Assembly: GCF_024323335.1 (NCBI RefSeq)
Contig: NC_066583.1
Span: 278,275,910 to 278,339,909, forward strand
DNA length: 64,000 nucleotides
Direction of reading: 5' to 3'
Origin: Lathyrus oleraceus
Taxonomy: Eukaryota > Streptophyta > Magnoliopsida > Fabales > Fabaceae
The position numbers were made by a program, and so were the translations under genes. The number at the start of each line of letters is the position of its first letter. The stretch's first letter is position 1. The notes below the pieces were generated by a model. The model had not been told where the DNA came from, did no database searches, and saw nothing but the letters and a program-made list of their open reading frames with translations. This document shows positions 11,686-23,300 of this stretch, in pieces.

Positions 11686-13112
11686 CTTAATTTCTGTAGC
11701 GATAAATTCATGATCATTAAGCTATGGATAAACTTAACGTCAATAAAACCAGAGTCACCACTGCGATTTTATTGTTTCCAAAGGAAAAGGGAAAAGTACG
11801 AATAAACCCCAAAGATAAGAAGTTTTCAAATCAAAACTAATAAAATGTCATACATTACAGGTAAGGGGGTTGGTTACACAGAGGGAAGGTGTTAGCACCC
11901 AAAGTGTCCTAGGTACTCCTAGGGAGCCCTTTTCATGTGTGCATGTGTTTTGGTATAAAATGATGTTTGAGAAAAATGTGTTTGACAAGACCTTCGGACT
12001 TGTGCCTACGTACCAACATAAAAATGAGGGATCAAAACCTCGTAGTTTGTGGTATCAATTTCAAAGTGAGTGAATTGCTTTTAATCAAAATTTAAATTTA
12101 AAAGAGGCACAAAGGCCAAAAAAGAGTTTGAATGAGTGTTAGTTCTTGTTGTATTTTGAAATTTTAAGTCAATATGGTTAAGTTCATTTACAAGTTTGAT
12201 TTAAGAAAAGAGTTTTAAAATGCAATGGCATAAGGCCAAAGTTTCTAATTTGAAAAAAAGTCCAAGTTTTAGAAATCACAAGCAAAGAAGATTTTGAAAA
12301 GGGGGAGAGATTTGAAATTTAAGAAATGGGAGGAGACGAAGAGACTAATCCTAAATAAAAATTTAAAAGTTAAGAGTTGAAAAGATCTGACCAATGGGAT
12401 GCAATCCAATAGACAAGAGTGTCATATAGAAATTCACTTTTCCTTTGGACTTTGGAATTAAGCAATATCAATAAGCAAGTAGCAAAATGAAGAGCAAGGC
12501 ATCAAATAAAGATAGCCACATCCAATCTAGCCACTTCATAGTCTTCTTCTAATCTTCCCATGTATCAGATGACATACTCCTTGAATGCCTCAGAACAAGA
12601 CATTAGACACAGGTTCAAAGTAATATTTGCATCAAGACAATGTAACAGATGAACTCAAGTGGATCCTAATACTTGCATCAGATGGAAGCTCAATTCATAA
12701 TGAATTGGTTTCAGAAATGTTGGCATTGGCTAAGTCCTTTTGCATAGGGAATGTTGCCTGATTCTAAGTCCAAAGCCCAGATCAAATCCAACAGTCCACA
12801 CAATTTTTTTAAGGGTTTTTTGTTATTTATTAAGTATTTTAAGGTCCTAAGACCACAAACACAACCAAGATACACAAACAAATATATACAATCACAATAT
12901 ATGGCTCAAAATGAGAAAAGAGAAAATGACATAAATATAAACAAGTTAAATGATATGTAAATAGAAAATGAAATGGTAAATGACTTGAATTTAAATGGCA
13001 TAAAGTAAATGGTTGAAATTAAAAGCAATAAGAGTAAAAGTTAGTCAAATGTTAGTTGATTAGATGTTAGTGGTGTCTTGCTTTTTAATTGATTAAGTCC
13101 TTCTCTGGAGAA

Positions 13113-13117
13113 CACTC
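13113..13117. repeat. Target site duplication of J, left copy
   Basis: CACTC; the mate is at 14447-14451 immediately after the LTR end. Confidence 0.85.
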
Positions 13118-14446
13118 TGTGAAGTCAAGCTTCTCTATGATGAATGTTTTTGATGAAGACAAATCTCCAAGCAACAAGAAGGCAAAGATTTTATTATATG
13201 ATAAAGCATCTTGATTCAAGAAGTTAAGCTTTTCACTTCAAGAAGGTATAATGAGAATACTTACCTTCACTAAAGTCTTAGATGCTCAAGTATTCATATG
13301 GCTATTGCATAACTTTTCATAGTGCATGGTAAGTGTCTTAGAATCATATTTTTCATTTTCAAACTGGGTAAATCGATTTACCTATAAGTGAAATCGATTT
13401 ACCACTGAAGCTTACATATTTTTTAAAAGCAAAAAATAATTTTTTCACTTAGGTAAATCGATTTACCACTTATAGAAATCGATTTACCACTGGAGCATTA
13501 CATTTCCAGAAGCGAAATTTTAAGTTTTTTAACTAGGTAAATCGATTTACCTCTTAGGGAAATCGATTTACCACTGAAAGATTTTGAAAAAATGTAAACG
13601 TTGCAACAGGGTAATCGATTTACCCATTATGTAAATCGATTTACCACTGTGCGTTTCTGAAAAATCAGTGGTTGTTCATACACCTCTTCATGCACCATTT
13701 CATGGAGTCTTTTCATTTCATCTTTGACAATTGTTCATGATTCTTTCAGAACATTACCATGTTTCATTTGAGGTGTTATGTGCATATAAATACATGATCT
13801 TTCAAATTCAAATTTCACCTCTTCCAATCAATCTCTTAGAGTTTTCAGAATTCACAATTATTATTTTAAACCTTCATTCAAGATATTTTTTGCATATTTT
13901 CGTATCATTCAAAACAGAAAATTCTTGAGCAATCTAATATCTTTGTGTTGTGAATTATTTTCATTGGAAGAGAAGATCAAGCAAATTGATATATCACTTT
14001 GAATGATCATTATACTACAAACTTTACATTCAATGCATTGTTGTAATCCATATCTTATTTTTAGAATTGTTGAAAAATAAGATTGTGTGTTTTGTAAACA
14101 CCTTGCTGTCCAGGATTGTTGGAAGCAAGAGAGTTGAATTTAAGAGGATTGTTCTCATATCAACTTGGTGAATCACAAGAGGTTATTCTTGGTGATTGTG
14201 TCTGTCGTGTACAAGTCATAACAGATAGTGAAATCTCTTTCATGTTGAAAGGGGACTGGAGTACTCTCGATCTGTGAGGGGAACTAGGATATTTCTTCGT
14301 GTTCTTTATCTTTCCGCACTTTAGCGTTCATCGCTTAACATAACCAGAAAAGAAAGAATAAAGTTTTTCATAAACCAGAAAAAGTGTTTAAAGATCCTAA
14401 TTCACCTCCCCCCCCCCCCCCCCTCTTAAGCGCTACTCAACTAACA
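13118..14446 (+). mobile_element. Solo LTR J, probably Ty1-copia SIRE/Maximus-like
   Basis: TGTGAAGTC...CTAACA, 1329 bp, flanked by a perfect 5-bp target duplication CACTC (13113-13117 and 14447-14451). LTR C has the matching empty site at about 21830-21845, which confirms the insertion. A TATA-like box TATAAATA lies at 13785-13792 on the plus strand. The 3' part has a run of 16 C (14408-14423) before CTCTTAAGCG, which resembles the LTR ends of legume SIRE-type elements. There is no internal region, so it arose by LTR-LTR recombination. The lineage is inferred from resemblance; the boundaries are seen. Confidence 0.85.
13367..13644. repeat. Palindrome array in solo LTR J
   Basis: Four tandem modules of about 74-85 bp. 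Each has a palindrome GGTAAATCGATTTACC (13367-13382, 13452-13467, 13536-13551, and a one-base-shorter copy near 13610) followed after 8-10 bases by a second, shorter palindrome with core AAATCGATTT and then ACTG. The array lies upstream of the TATA-like box, in U3. Confidence 0.9.
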
Positions 14447-17400
14447 CACTCAATCCTCTATTCACAAGCATGGATCCTTGAACCAAGACATCTTCCAAAG
14501 GAAGGAAAAAAGACCAAGTTTCCATACAATACCATGAAATGAGGGAGACTTACAATCCCACTTACTAGAATGTTATGCCTTTTGGGTCAAAATTTAGCGC
14601 TATGTTAAGCAATCGTAATTGGACTTATATAGAAGTCTCAACTATCTGCGGTCGGGTAATAGAAATTTAGGTGCTAATATATGTTACAGATATGGTATAA
14701 TGAACCACACTCTTAAAACATACCACACTCAAAAAGAAAATGATCAAAGGATAAACCTAATCTCATCCATACTTGTATTGGTTCATCTAACATAAGTTAT
14801 TGATGAACCAATTAGCCTTAGGATATTGAGATGTCATTGGCCAATGGAAGGGATGGGATAGAATGGGATTGGAGACGAAAAGGGAGAGGAGATGAGACAA
14901 ACACAAATTGGTCATGGGAGGAATTTTATCAAATTAAAATCATTCATTCATTTTGGGAGATGAAATGTACATTTCATCAATCCCCTAAATCCAATGATTT
15001 TAATCCAATAAAAGTAAAATCAACCTTGACCAAGGCTCAAACACATAGTCAAACTTCACAAGTCAATAAAAATGGCTCAACACAAATTATTCACAATTAA
15101 TCAATTAAAAATCAAATTAAAATGCATTTAAATTAAATTATGTTTGATCAAAAAACCTAAAACCTCTTCAAAACACCAAATAAATGGCCAAGAGACTTAT
15201 CCTAGGTCAATGAAGGTCAAAGGACCTTAGACAAAAAAAATCACAATTTTTGAAAAGTCAGAAGTATTTTTAAACAATTAAAAATATGTACAAAAACAAT
15301 TAAATCATGAAAAATATTAATATTAATCCAAAAAATAATTTTAATTCAGAAAATGAAAGAGGAAAATATTTGAATTTTTTTTGTGAAAGTCCCATATTTT
15401 TTGGATTAATAATGAAATTAATATGAATTAATTAAAAATAATGGATTAAATGAAATACTAAAAAATTCCAAAAAATGAGAGCCATCTGATCTCCCTCATT
15501 AATTGAGGTGACATATCAGGTGGTAATAAGCGCGTGTTCCATGATGCACTATAGTCAACATGACATAGGCTTGGTAATTAAAAGCAACACATGAGATTAG
15601 AAGATGGAGAGAAGATCTGATGGATAAGAGCACGCCACCACACCACCCGAGTTAGGGCTCCGGTTGTCTTCTCCGGTGGACCTCACCGGACTGGTCCACC
15701 ACCAACCTCCACAAAAATGAAAAAGCAAGACATGGATTTAAAGAAAAAATACTCAGGAGCTCGAATTTAGCCTCAATTTTGTCCAATTCCAAGTATATAA
15801 AAAGATGCAGGGATTTGAATTTTGAGGATCATGAACTGAGTTGCTTCAATTTGACCTCAAAGCAACTCAGTCTGGTTGCCTACATTGGTAGGACTTCAAC
15901 AAACCAACAATCAATCAAAATGGATGAGAAATGAGGGAGAATCTAAGAAGAAAAGTTTCTGAAATCTCACTTTCGAGGAGCTTCAAATTAGCTTGATCTT
16001 GCTTCCAATTTGGCTTGGCTTGACTCTAGAAGCTTGCAGGAGATGATTTGGATGGTTAAAAAGCTTAGACTCTTGGAGTTTCAATTCTAAAATAAAATGA
16101 GAATTGAAATTTGATTTCTCAAGAAACCTTCAAGATTATCCTTTCAATGGTGTTTGGGGAAGAAGGGGGTCAAAGCTTGGGCAAGAGGATCCCATTTCTG
16201 ATCACCTGAGTCATGCATTTATAGGCTACCAAGTGTTTTTCACACACTTCAAATTTTGGCAAAAATTTGAATTTCTATCTTGCATGGATGCATGGGTGTG
16301 CGCTAGGCCTATGAGATGAGGTAATATGATCCAAAGTTCAATGTACTTCATGCTGAAATCATGTTAGAAGCTCATGCAAATGTGTGTTAAAATTGGAACT
16401 TGAAATTATCCAAATGGTGCTTTAACTTACACCCATGCGCAAGTCCCTTAATTTTAATCCAAATAAGATGATATTTGACTTTTTGGGAAGGTGAGATCAA
16501 GGGGAACAATTTTCATGTTGAACACTTTTTCATTTGAATCTTGGATCATGATGAATCTTGAGGTGGAAGTTTGGGAAATCAAACATATTTGAAAATTTTC
16601 TAAGTCCCAAGTCAAATGTTCACTTCTTCCACCTAGAATAACTTTTTCTATGGACTTCAAATGAGAAAGGTTCCTTTATAAAAGTTGTATCTATTTCAAA
16701 CCTATTCAATTTGGTCACATTTGGATTTGTAATAAAGGAGTTATGCATTTTAGAAGTTGAGGAAAATCATTTGTTCAATGGTATTGGCCCAAAATGACCT
16801 ATAATGTTTCCTCTTGGCACATGTATTTTCAAGTTGAATTTGAACTTCCTCCAAACATAAAAGTTGAATTAAAAATATTTAATTTGATCATTGAATTTTA
16901 ATGGCTTTCGTATCATAAAAATTGAGAAAGTTATGGTCTTGGGAAGTTGACCTCAAAACTAGGGTTCAGACAAAATGACCTATAATCTTTCACCATAAAA
17001 AATGACTTTCCAAGAAAAACAAACTCTTGATCTCAACATGAAAGTTGTTTTTAATGTCATTTAGAGTAACTTTTCTCTTGGAATAATTTTCATATGACAA
17101 ATATTGTAGGAGATAGGGTCTAGGGAACCCCAGTTTTGACCAGTTGACTTTCTCTGATCAACCACCATGAACCATCTTACTAGCTTGACATTGTCTTGAC
17201 TCTTGGGACTCATGGAGGATCATATATGCATAAGATGATGTAATATGAAGTATCCCTTGAAATATTTAATCAATTATTAAAGAAACTTGTTGAAGAAGTC
17301 ACACAAGATACCCAGATGAATTAGAGTTTCCAAGGCAAACAAACTCCAAACTCTTGATGATTTCTTGATCAAAATGATATATGAAGATCATGGGGATCTA

Positions 17401-17727
17401 TATATGATGCTTAGATCCAATGTAAACCAATTATTTATTGTTCTCCTTGCATTGAGGGTCTCAAACCCTAGATATGAGCTTGATAGGGCATAGGTGAGCA
17501 TACACACTACCTACAAAAGCAACAAATTATACATTGACATATTTTTTTTGGTATTTTGGTTAGTAAATAAAAAAAACAAAGTATGATACAATCTAAAGTG
17601 CTTGGTGACCTCTCCCAGTGCAAACCCAATGAATGAGGGGTAAGGAGGATGCCAAGGTGTGGTCCCAAAGCTAATGCATATGATGAGATAACATGGGGGA
17701 TCTTAGGGTCAAAATTGGGGTCTTACA

Positions 17728-19810
17728 GCTGCTCCGATTTAAGGATATTCTAACTGAGGATCTGAAGGTTAAAATATTTGTATCAACTCAGTAGAATGGA
17801 CTTAAATAACAACATCTAGAAATAAATTTTGGTCCCTAAGAGACCTTATGATGCATATGATATGATTGTTAAAAAATAATCTTTGTGGGGAAAATATTGC
17901 CATAAAGGAAAAAAATCCAGAGAGACTGAAAGTCCACAGGAGCATAATGCATTCCATAAAGAACATTCACTGGGGAGACAGAGACTCTGGGGGATAAAAA
18001 GGTTGTGTGTAGGCCAGGCTACGACTTAAAACTGCTGGGGGACACGAGGGATTCTATGAAAATAAATCAATGGAAAGACTCAATCGAGGATAAAAGGGAA
18101 AATCTGCAGGGGACTGAGGAAATACGCATTCGAACTCAACTGGGGAAGAAAAGAACTTTGACATAGGAGTAACAGAAGTATATTATCCACTACCAGTTGT
18201 TGGGTAAGGAGATAACATAATCCGACAGAAAGGACATTTGTTACCGGTTAGGGTAAACATATCAAGGATGACTCGCTCAGGGTAACATGAGGTGTATTCA
18301 TTACCAGTTACTAGGTAAGAATAACCAGTTGAGGAAAAGCCAAATAGGGTTTACAACTACCGGTTACTGGGCAGAAGACCTCAAAGAAAGAGAATATTCG
18401 TCACTGGTTAAAGTGAACGTATCAAGGATAGACTCAAAGGGAAGAATATCCGTCATCAATCGAGATGAACACGTCAAGGATAGACTACCGGGAAAAAGTA
18501 GGAATTACATCTATCAGTTATTGGATAGAATACCGAAAAGAGAATATCTTTCATCGGTTAAGATAAACATATCAAGGATAGACTCCGAGGGGAGGAATAA
18601 AAATTATATATATCAGCTACTGGATAGAAAACCAAAAAGAGAATATTCGTCACCAGTTAAGATGAACATATCAAGGATAGACTCCACAAAGGGGAAGCAT
18701 GATTTACAACTACCGGTTACTGGGCAGAAGACCACAAAAAGGAGGAAACCTGTCATCGATTAGGATGAATATATCAAGGATTTTCCCTCTAGGGAATGAA
18801 ATAGGGATTACGACTACCTTTTCACTGGGCAGGATACTAGAATGATAATATCTGTTATCGGTTAAGATGAACATATCAAGGATAGACTCAGAAGGGAAAG
18901 AATATTTGTCATCGGTTAGGATGAACATATCAAGGATAGACTTCCTGGGGAAATGTGAAAATGAACTCGTTGGGGATAAATCAAGGTAGTAAATTACTAT
19001 TACTGGGTATTGGGAAAAAGTAAGGTACTTACAAATTGAGAAGAATATTTCCAGTTACTGGGTAATAGACTCTCGAGGGACCAAAAGCATCTATCTAGGT
19101 AAGAGCTAGAAAGAAAAGGTCAGTTAAAGACTCAATCCAATGAGGATATAACTCAGGGGGAGTGGTTCCATCCAGACAATCAATTGGGGAGGAAGCTGAA
19201 ATAATAATCATCCACAAGGAAATAACTCGATGGGGAATAAGAAAGGTTAAATTCTTTCTGCTTAAGGGGCTAACACTCTACAATTGAAAAAGGACAGACA
19301 CACCGAATCTGCGTGAGAAAAAGGATACCACCATAGAAGAGGATCAGAAAAAGAATGAATCACAAAAATGCAATAATAATGCAAATGATGAAATCTATGA
19401 ATGTATATGTATATATGATGATTATGCTGACAAAACAATCACGAAGGATACGGATGTCGCTGATATGAATCATCGATATCACACTCCACCAATCTCAACG
19501 AGCGGGAAGCAACAACTGGAGAAAGAGATGAATCGGGTGAATGGGAATCATTCTTCTCAAAGGCTCGACCCTAGCTAGGGGAAAAAGGACAAATTTGCTA
19601 GGGATCTGCATCATCAACTCTGCGGGGAATTTTAGGTCAACACCATATCAAACGGGAGACAACCTTGTAGAGGACCAGAAATATTTCTCAAGAATCAATA
19701 CTAACGGGGATCAGGCACAAACTCTGTTGACAACCTGAGGGGAGTAACAATCTGTGCTGAATCTATGCAAACCGCTGAGATGACGCGCCTACAACTCGAG
19801 GGGCTCATGG
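17728..19810 (-). repeat. 3' UTR of unit B, including a tandem array homologous to 1-1300
   Basis: 17940-19165 is collinear with 1-1300 of element A, with the same array units and a 158-codon antisense open frame at the same place. The last 620 bp (19190-19810) have no match in A within the window. On the right it stops abruptly at an LTR stub; no integrase, pol or gag remains. It reads as a deletion derivative: LTR, 3' UTR, then the start of another LTR. Confidence 0.75.
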
Positions 19811-20372
19811 ACCATGAACCATCTTGCTAGCTTGACATTCTCTTGACTTTTGGGACTCATGGAGGATCATATATGCATAAGATGATGTAATATGAAGTAT
19901 CCCTTGAAATATTTGATCAATTATTGAAGAAACTTGTTGAAGAAGTCACACAAGATACCCAGATGAATTAGGGTTTCCAAGGCAAATAAACTCCAAACTC
20001 TTGATGATTTCTTGATCAAAATGATATATGAAGATCATGGGGATCCATATATGATGCTTAGAGCCAATGTAAACCAATTATTGATTGTGCTCCTTGCATT
20101 GAGGGTCTCAAACCCTAGATATGAGCTTGATAAGGCATAGGTGAGCGTACACACTACCTACAAAAGCAACAAACTATACATTGACATATTTTTTGGTATT
20201 TTGGTTAGTAAATAAAGAAAAACAAAGTATGATACAATCTAAAGTGCTTGATGACCTCTCCCAATACAAACCCAATGAATGAAGGTAAGGAGAATGCCAA
20301 GGTCAGATCCCAATGCCAATGCATACGATGAGATGTAATAAGGGATCTTAGGGTCAATATTTGGGTCTTACA
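19811..20372 (-). repeat. Truncated LTR stub (first ~560 bp of an A/C-type LTR)
   Basis: It matches 17165-17727 of LTR A from ACCATGAACCATCTT to the terminal CTTACA. In element sense this is the 5' end of an LTR cut after about 560 bp and joined to 3' UTR. The join shares a short string (CCATGAACC-like) with both sides, consistent with microhomology-mediated deletion. Confidence 0.75.
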
Positions 20373-23300
20373 GCGGTAAATTCATGACCATCAAGCGAGG
20401 GATAAACTTGACGTCAATAAAACCAGAGTCGCCACCGCGTTTTTATTGTTTCCAAAGGAAAAGTGAAAAGTACGAACAAAACCCAAAGATAAGAAGTTTT
20501 CAAATCTAAACTAATAAAATACCAGAGATTACAGGTAAGGGGGTTAATTACACAGAGGGAAGGTGTTAGTACCCAAAGTGTCCTAGGTACTCCTAGGAAG
20601 CCCTTTTTATGTATGCATATGTTTTGGTATAAAAGATGTTTGATAAAAAAATGGAGTGTAGGGATGAGAAAAGAATTAATTAATTATATTTTTGTGTTTG
20701 ACAAGACCTTAGGTCTTGCGCCTACGTACCAACATAAAAATTAGGGATCAAACCCTCGTAGTTCGTGGTAAAAATTTCAAATGAGTTGGTGAATTGCTTT
20801 TAATAAAAGTTTAATAATAAAAGGGGACAAAGGGTCAAAATTTGGTATGAGGTTGCTAGTTCTTTTTGTCTTTTGAATTTTAAGTCAATATGGTTAAGTT
20901 TATTTACAAATTTGATTTTAAGAAAAAAAGTTTGAAAATTCAATGGCATAAGGCCAAAGTTTCTAACCATTAAGACATGTCTAGGTCTAAAATCACAAGC
21001 AAATAAAGTTTTTAAAAGTAGGGAGAGATTTTGAAATTTAAGAAATGGGAGGAGATGAAGAGGCTACTCTAAGCAAAAATTTAAAAGTTAAGAGTTGAAA
21101 AGATTTGATGAATGGGATGCAATCCAACAGTTAAGAATGTCATGTAGAAACCCATTTTCCCTTAGACTTTGATTAAGCAAAAAGCATGAGCAATGAGCAA
21201 TATCCAAACATCATAAATATCCAGACATCATAAATATCAAGGCATCAAATAAAGATATCCACATCCAAGCAAGCATTCCAATAGCTAGCAATCTTTATTG
21301 TATTCCCATGTATCAGATGAAATATTCCTTGATCAACTCAGAATAAAACATCAGACAAAGATCATAACAAAGTAACAATTAGACACAGAGACAAAATAGC
21401 AGATGAACCCAAGGAAATTTAAAGTCTTGTATCAGATGAAGATCACTTGTCAAGAATAACTCAGTCTCAGATGTTGGCATTGGCCAAGTCCTTTAGCATA
21501 GGGAAAGCTGCCTAATTCTAAGTACAAAGCTCAGATCAAATCCCAACAGTCCCCCAGATGTTTTTAGGGTTTTTGTTATTATTAGATGTTTGAAGGTCCT
21601 AAGACCACAAACAAATATATACAATCACAAGATATGGCTCAAGTGAGCAAAGTGAAAATGACTGAATCATAAACAAGTTGCATGAAATGTAAAATGGTAG
21701 ATGAATGGTAAATGACTGAAATTTAAGTAGCATAAATTAAATGACTTGAAAGTAAAAGCATAATGAATGAAAGTTAGTCAATGGTTAGTCAAATGTTAGT
21801 GTTGAGTTTTAATTTATTAAGTCATTCTTTGGATAACACTCAACCATTCATTCACAAGTATGGATCCTTGAACCAAGATATCTTCCATGAGAAGGGCTCC
21901 AACTTGGATAATTCAACAAATATGCCACTAGCTCTCATGAAAGGAAAAAAGGTCAAGTCTCCACACAATGCCATGAAGAATGGGAGACTTACAATCTCAA
22001 TTACTAAAATGTTATGCCTTGAGGATCAAATTTAGCTCTATGTTAAGCAATTGTAATTGGACTTATGTAGAAGTCATAACTATCTCAGTCCGTGCAATAA
22101 AAATATAGGTGTTAATGCATGTTAGAGATTTGGTACCAAGAACCAAACTCCTAAAACATACCACACACTAAAAGAAAATGGGAGGGACCTATCTCAGTCA
22201 ACAAAAGTCAAATCAACCTTAACCAAGGCCCAAACAAAAAAGTCAATCTTCACAAGACTATAAATATGGCTCAACATAATTTTCAAACATTTAATCAATT
22301 AAAAATCACATTAAAAATGAATTAAAATACATTTTAATTTGGTCGAATACCTAAAATCCCTTCAAAACACCAAATAAATGGCCAAGGGATTTATCCTAGG
22401 TCTAACAAGGTCAAAGGACCTTAGACAAAAAATTTCACTATTTTTAAAAAGTCAGAAGTATTTTTAAACAATTAAAAATATGCACAAAAACATTTAATTC
22501 ATGAAAAATACCAAATTTAATCCAAAAAACAATTTTAACTCAAAATGTGGAACAGGAAAATATTTAAGGATTTTTGGTGAAAGTCCCATATTTTTTGGAT
22601 TAAAAATGAAATTAATATGAATTAAACAAAATAAAGGGATTAAATGAAAAATCAGAAAATAAAAATAAATTCAAAAAAACAAGGGCCATCAGATCTCCCT
22701 CATTAATTGAGGTGGCAGATCTGATGGCCGCGCGCTAGAGTGCACCAAACACATTAGTGAAACGCATAGTAACATGAGTCAAACAAAACAAGTGCCAGGA
22801 TTAAAACGTGGATGTGAGATCAGATGGTTCAGGTCATGCCAACACAGGACTCCGGTCATCTTCTCTGGTGGACCTCACCGGACTGGTCCACCCTCAACCA
22901 AATGAAAAATGAAAAGTGAGTACATGTTTTTGAAGGAAAAATGCTCAGGAGCATGAATCTGACCTCCATTTCTTCCAATTCAAAGTATACTGAAAGATGC
23001 ATGGATTTAAAATTTGAGGTTCATGATCTAAGTTGCTTCGATCTGACCTCAAAGTAACTCAATCTTGTTGCCTATATTGGTAGGACTTCAGTCAACCAAA
23101 AATTAAAGAGAATGGTGAATAATTGAGAGAGAATCGAAGAGAGAAAGTTTGGAAAATTTCACCTTCTGTTTGCAGTGATGGAGCTCGATCTGGATCTCAA
23201 TTTGCTTGGCTTTGCTTCCACTTGATTGCAAGAGGTGAATTGATAGTTCAAATGGCTTGGATTCATGGAGTTTCAACTTCAAAACAGAAGTGAAATTGAA

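Larger units (their letters stand above)
1..17727 (-). mobile_element. Element A: Ogre/Tat-type Ty3-gypsy LTR retrotransposon, decayed, 3' LTR outside window
   Basis: Read on the minus strand the order is 5' LTR (11695-17727), PBS, leader, ORF1, gag, protease, RT-RNase H, a second RNase H, integrase, and a tandem-repeat 3' UTR that reaches the left window edge. An ORF1 before gag, an extra RNase H, a very long LTR and a repeat-filled 3' UTR are known traits of the Ogre group of the Tat lineage. Position 1 matches 17939, which lies about 210 bp from an LTR end in the second copy, so the 3' LTR of A should begin roughly 210 bp left of the window. Every coding block is interrupted by stops or frameshifts, so the element is not autonomous now. 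Confidence 0.88.
11695..17727 (-). repeat. LTR A: 5' LTR of element A (shared boundary with B 3' UTR)
   Basis: The plus-strand copy begins TGTAGCGATAAATTC and ends GGGGTCTTACA, so in element sense it reads TGTAAGACCCC...GCTACA. It aligns along its length with LTR C (20370-24932) apart from an inserted solo LTR (13118-14446) and a stretch near 14760-14960 missing in C. A TATA-like box (TATAAAT, minus) lies at 16217-16223. Without the insertion the LTR is about 4.7 kb. Its right end is followed directly by 3' UTR sequence of another copy, so this LTR serves two neighbouring units. Confidence 0.85.

Noticed and set aside
13367..13644. CRISPR-like spaced repeats
   Set aside because: Spaced palindromes inside a plant LTR with similar, not unique, spacers; no cas genes; eukaryotic context.
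14408..14423. Run of 16 C as a possible assembly artefact
   Set aside because: C-rich runs before the LTR end are usual in SIRE-type LTRs; exact length may be unreliable, but the run is probably real.
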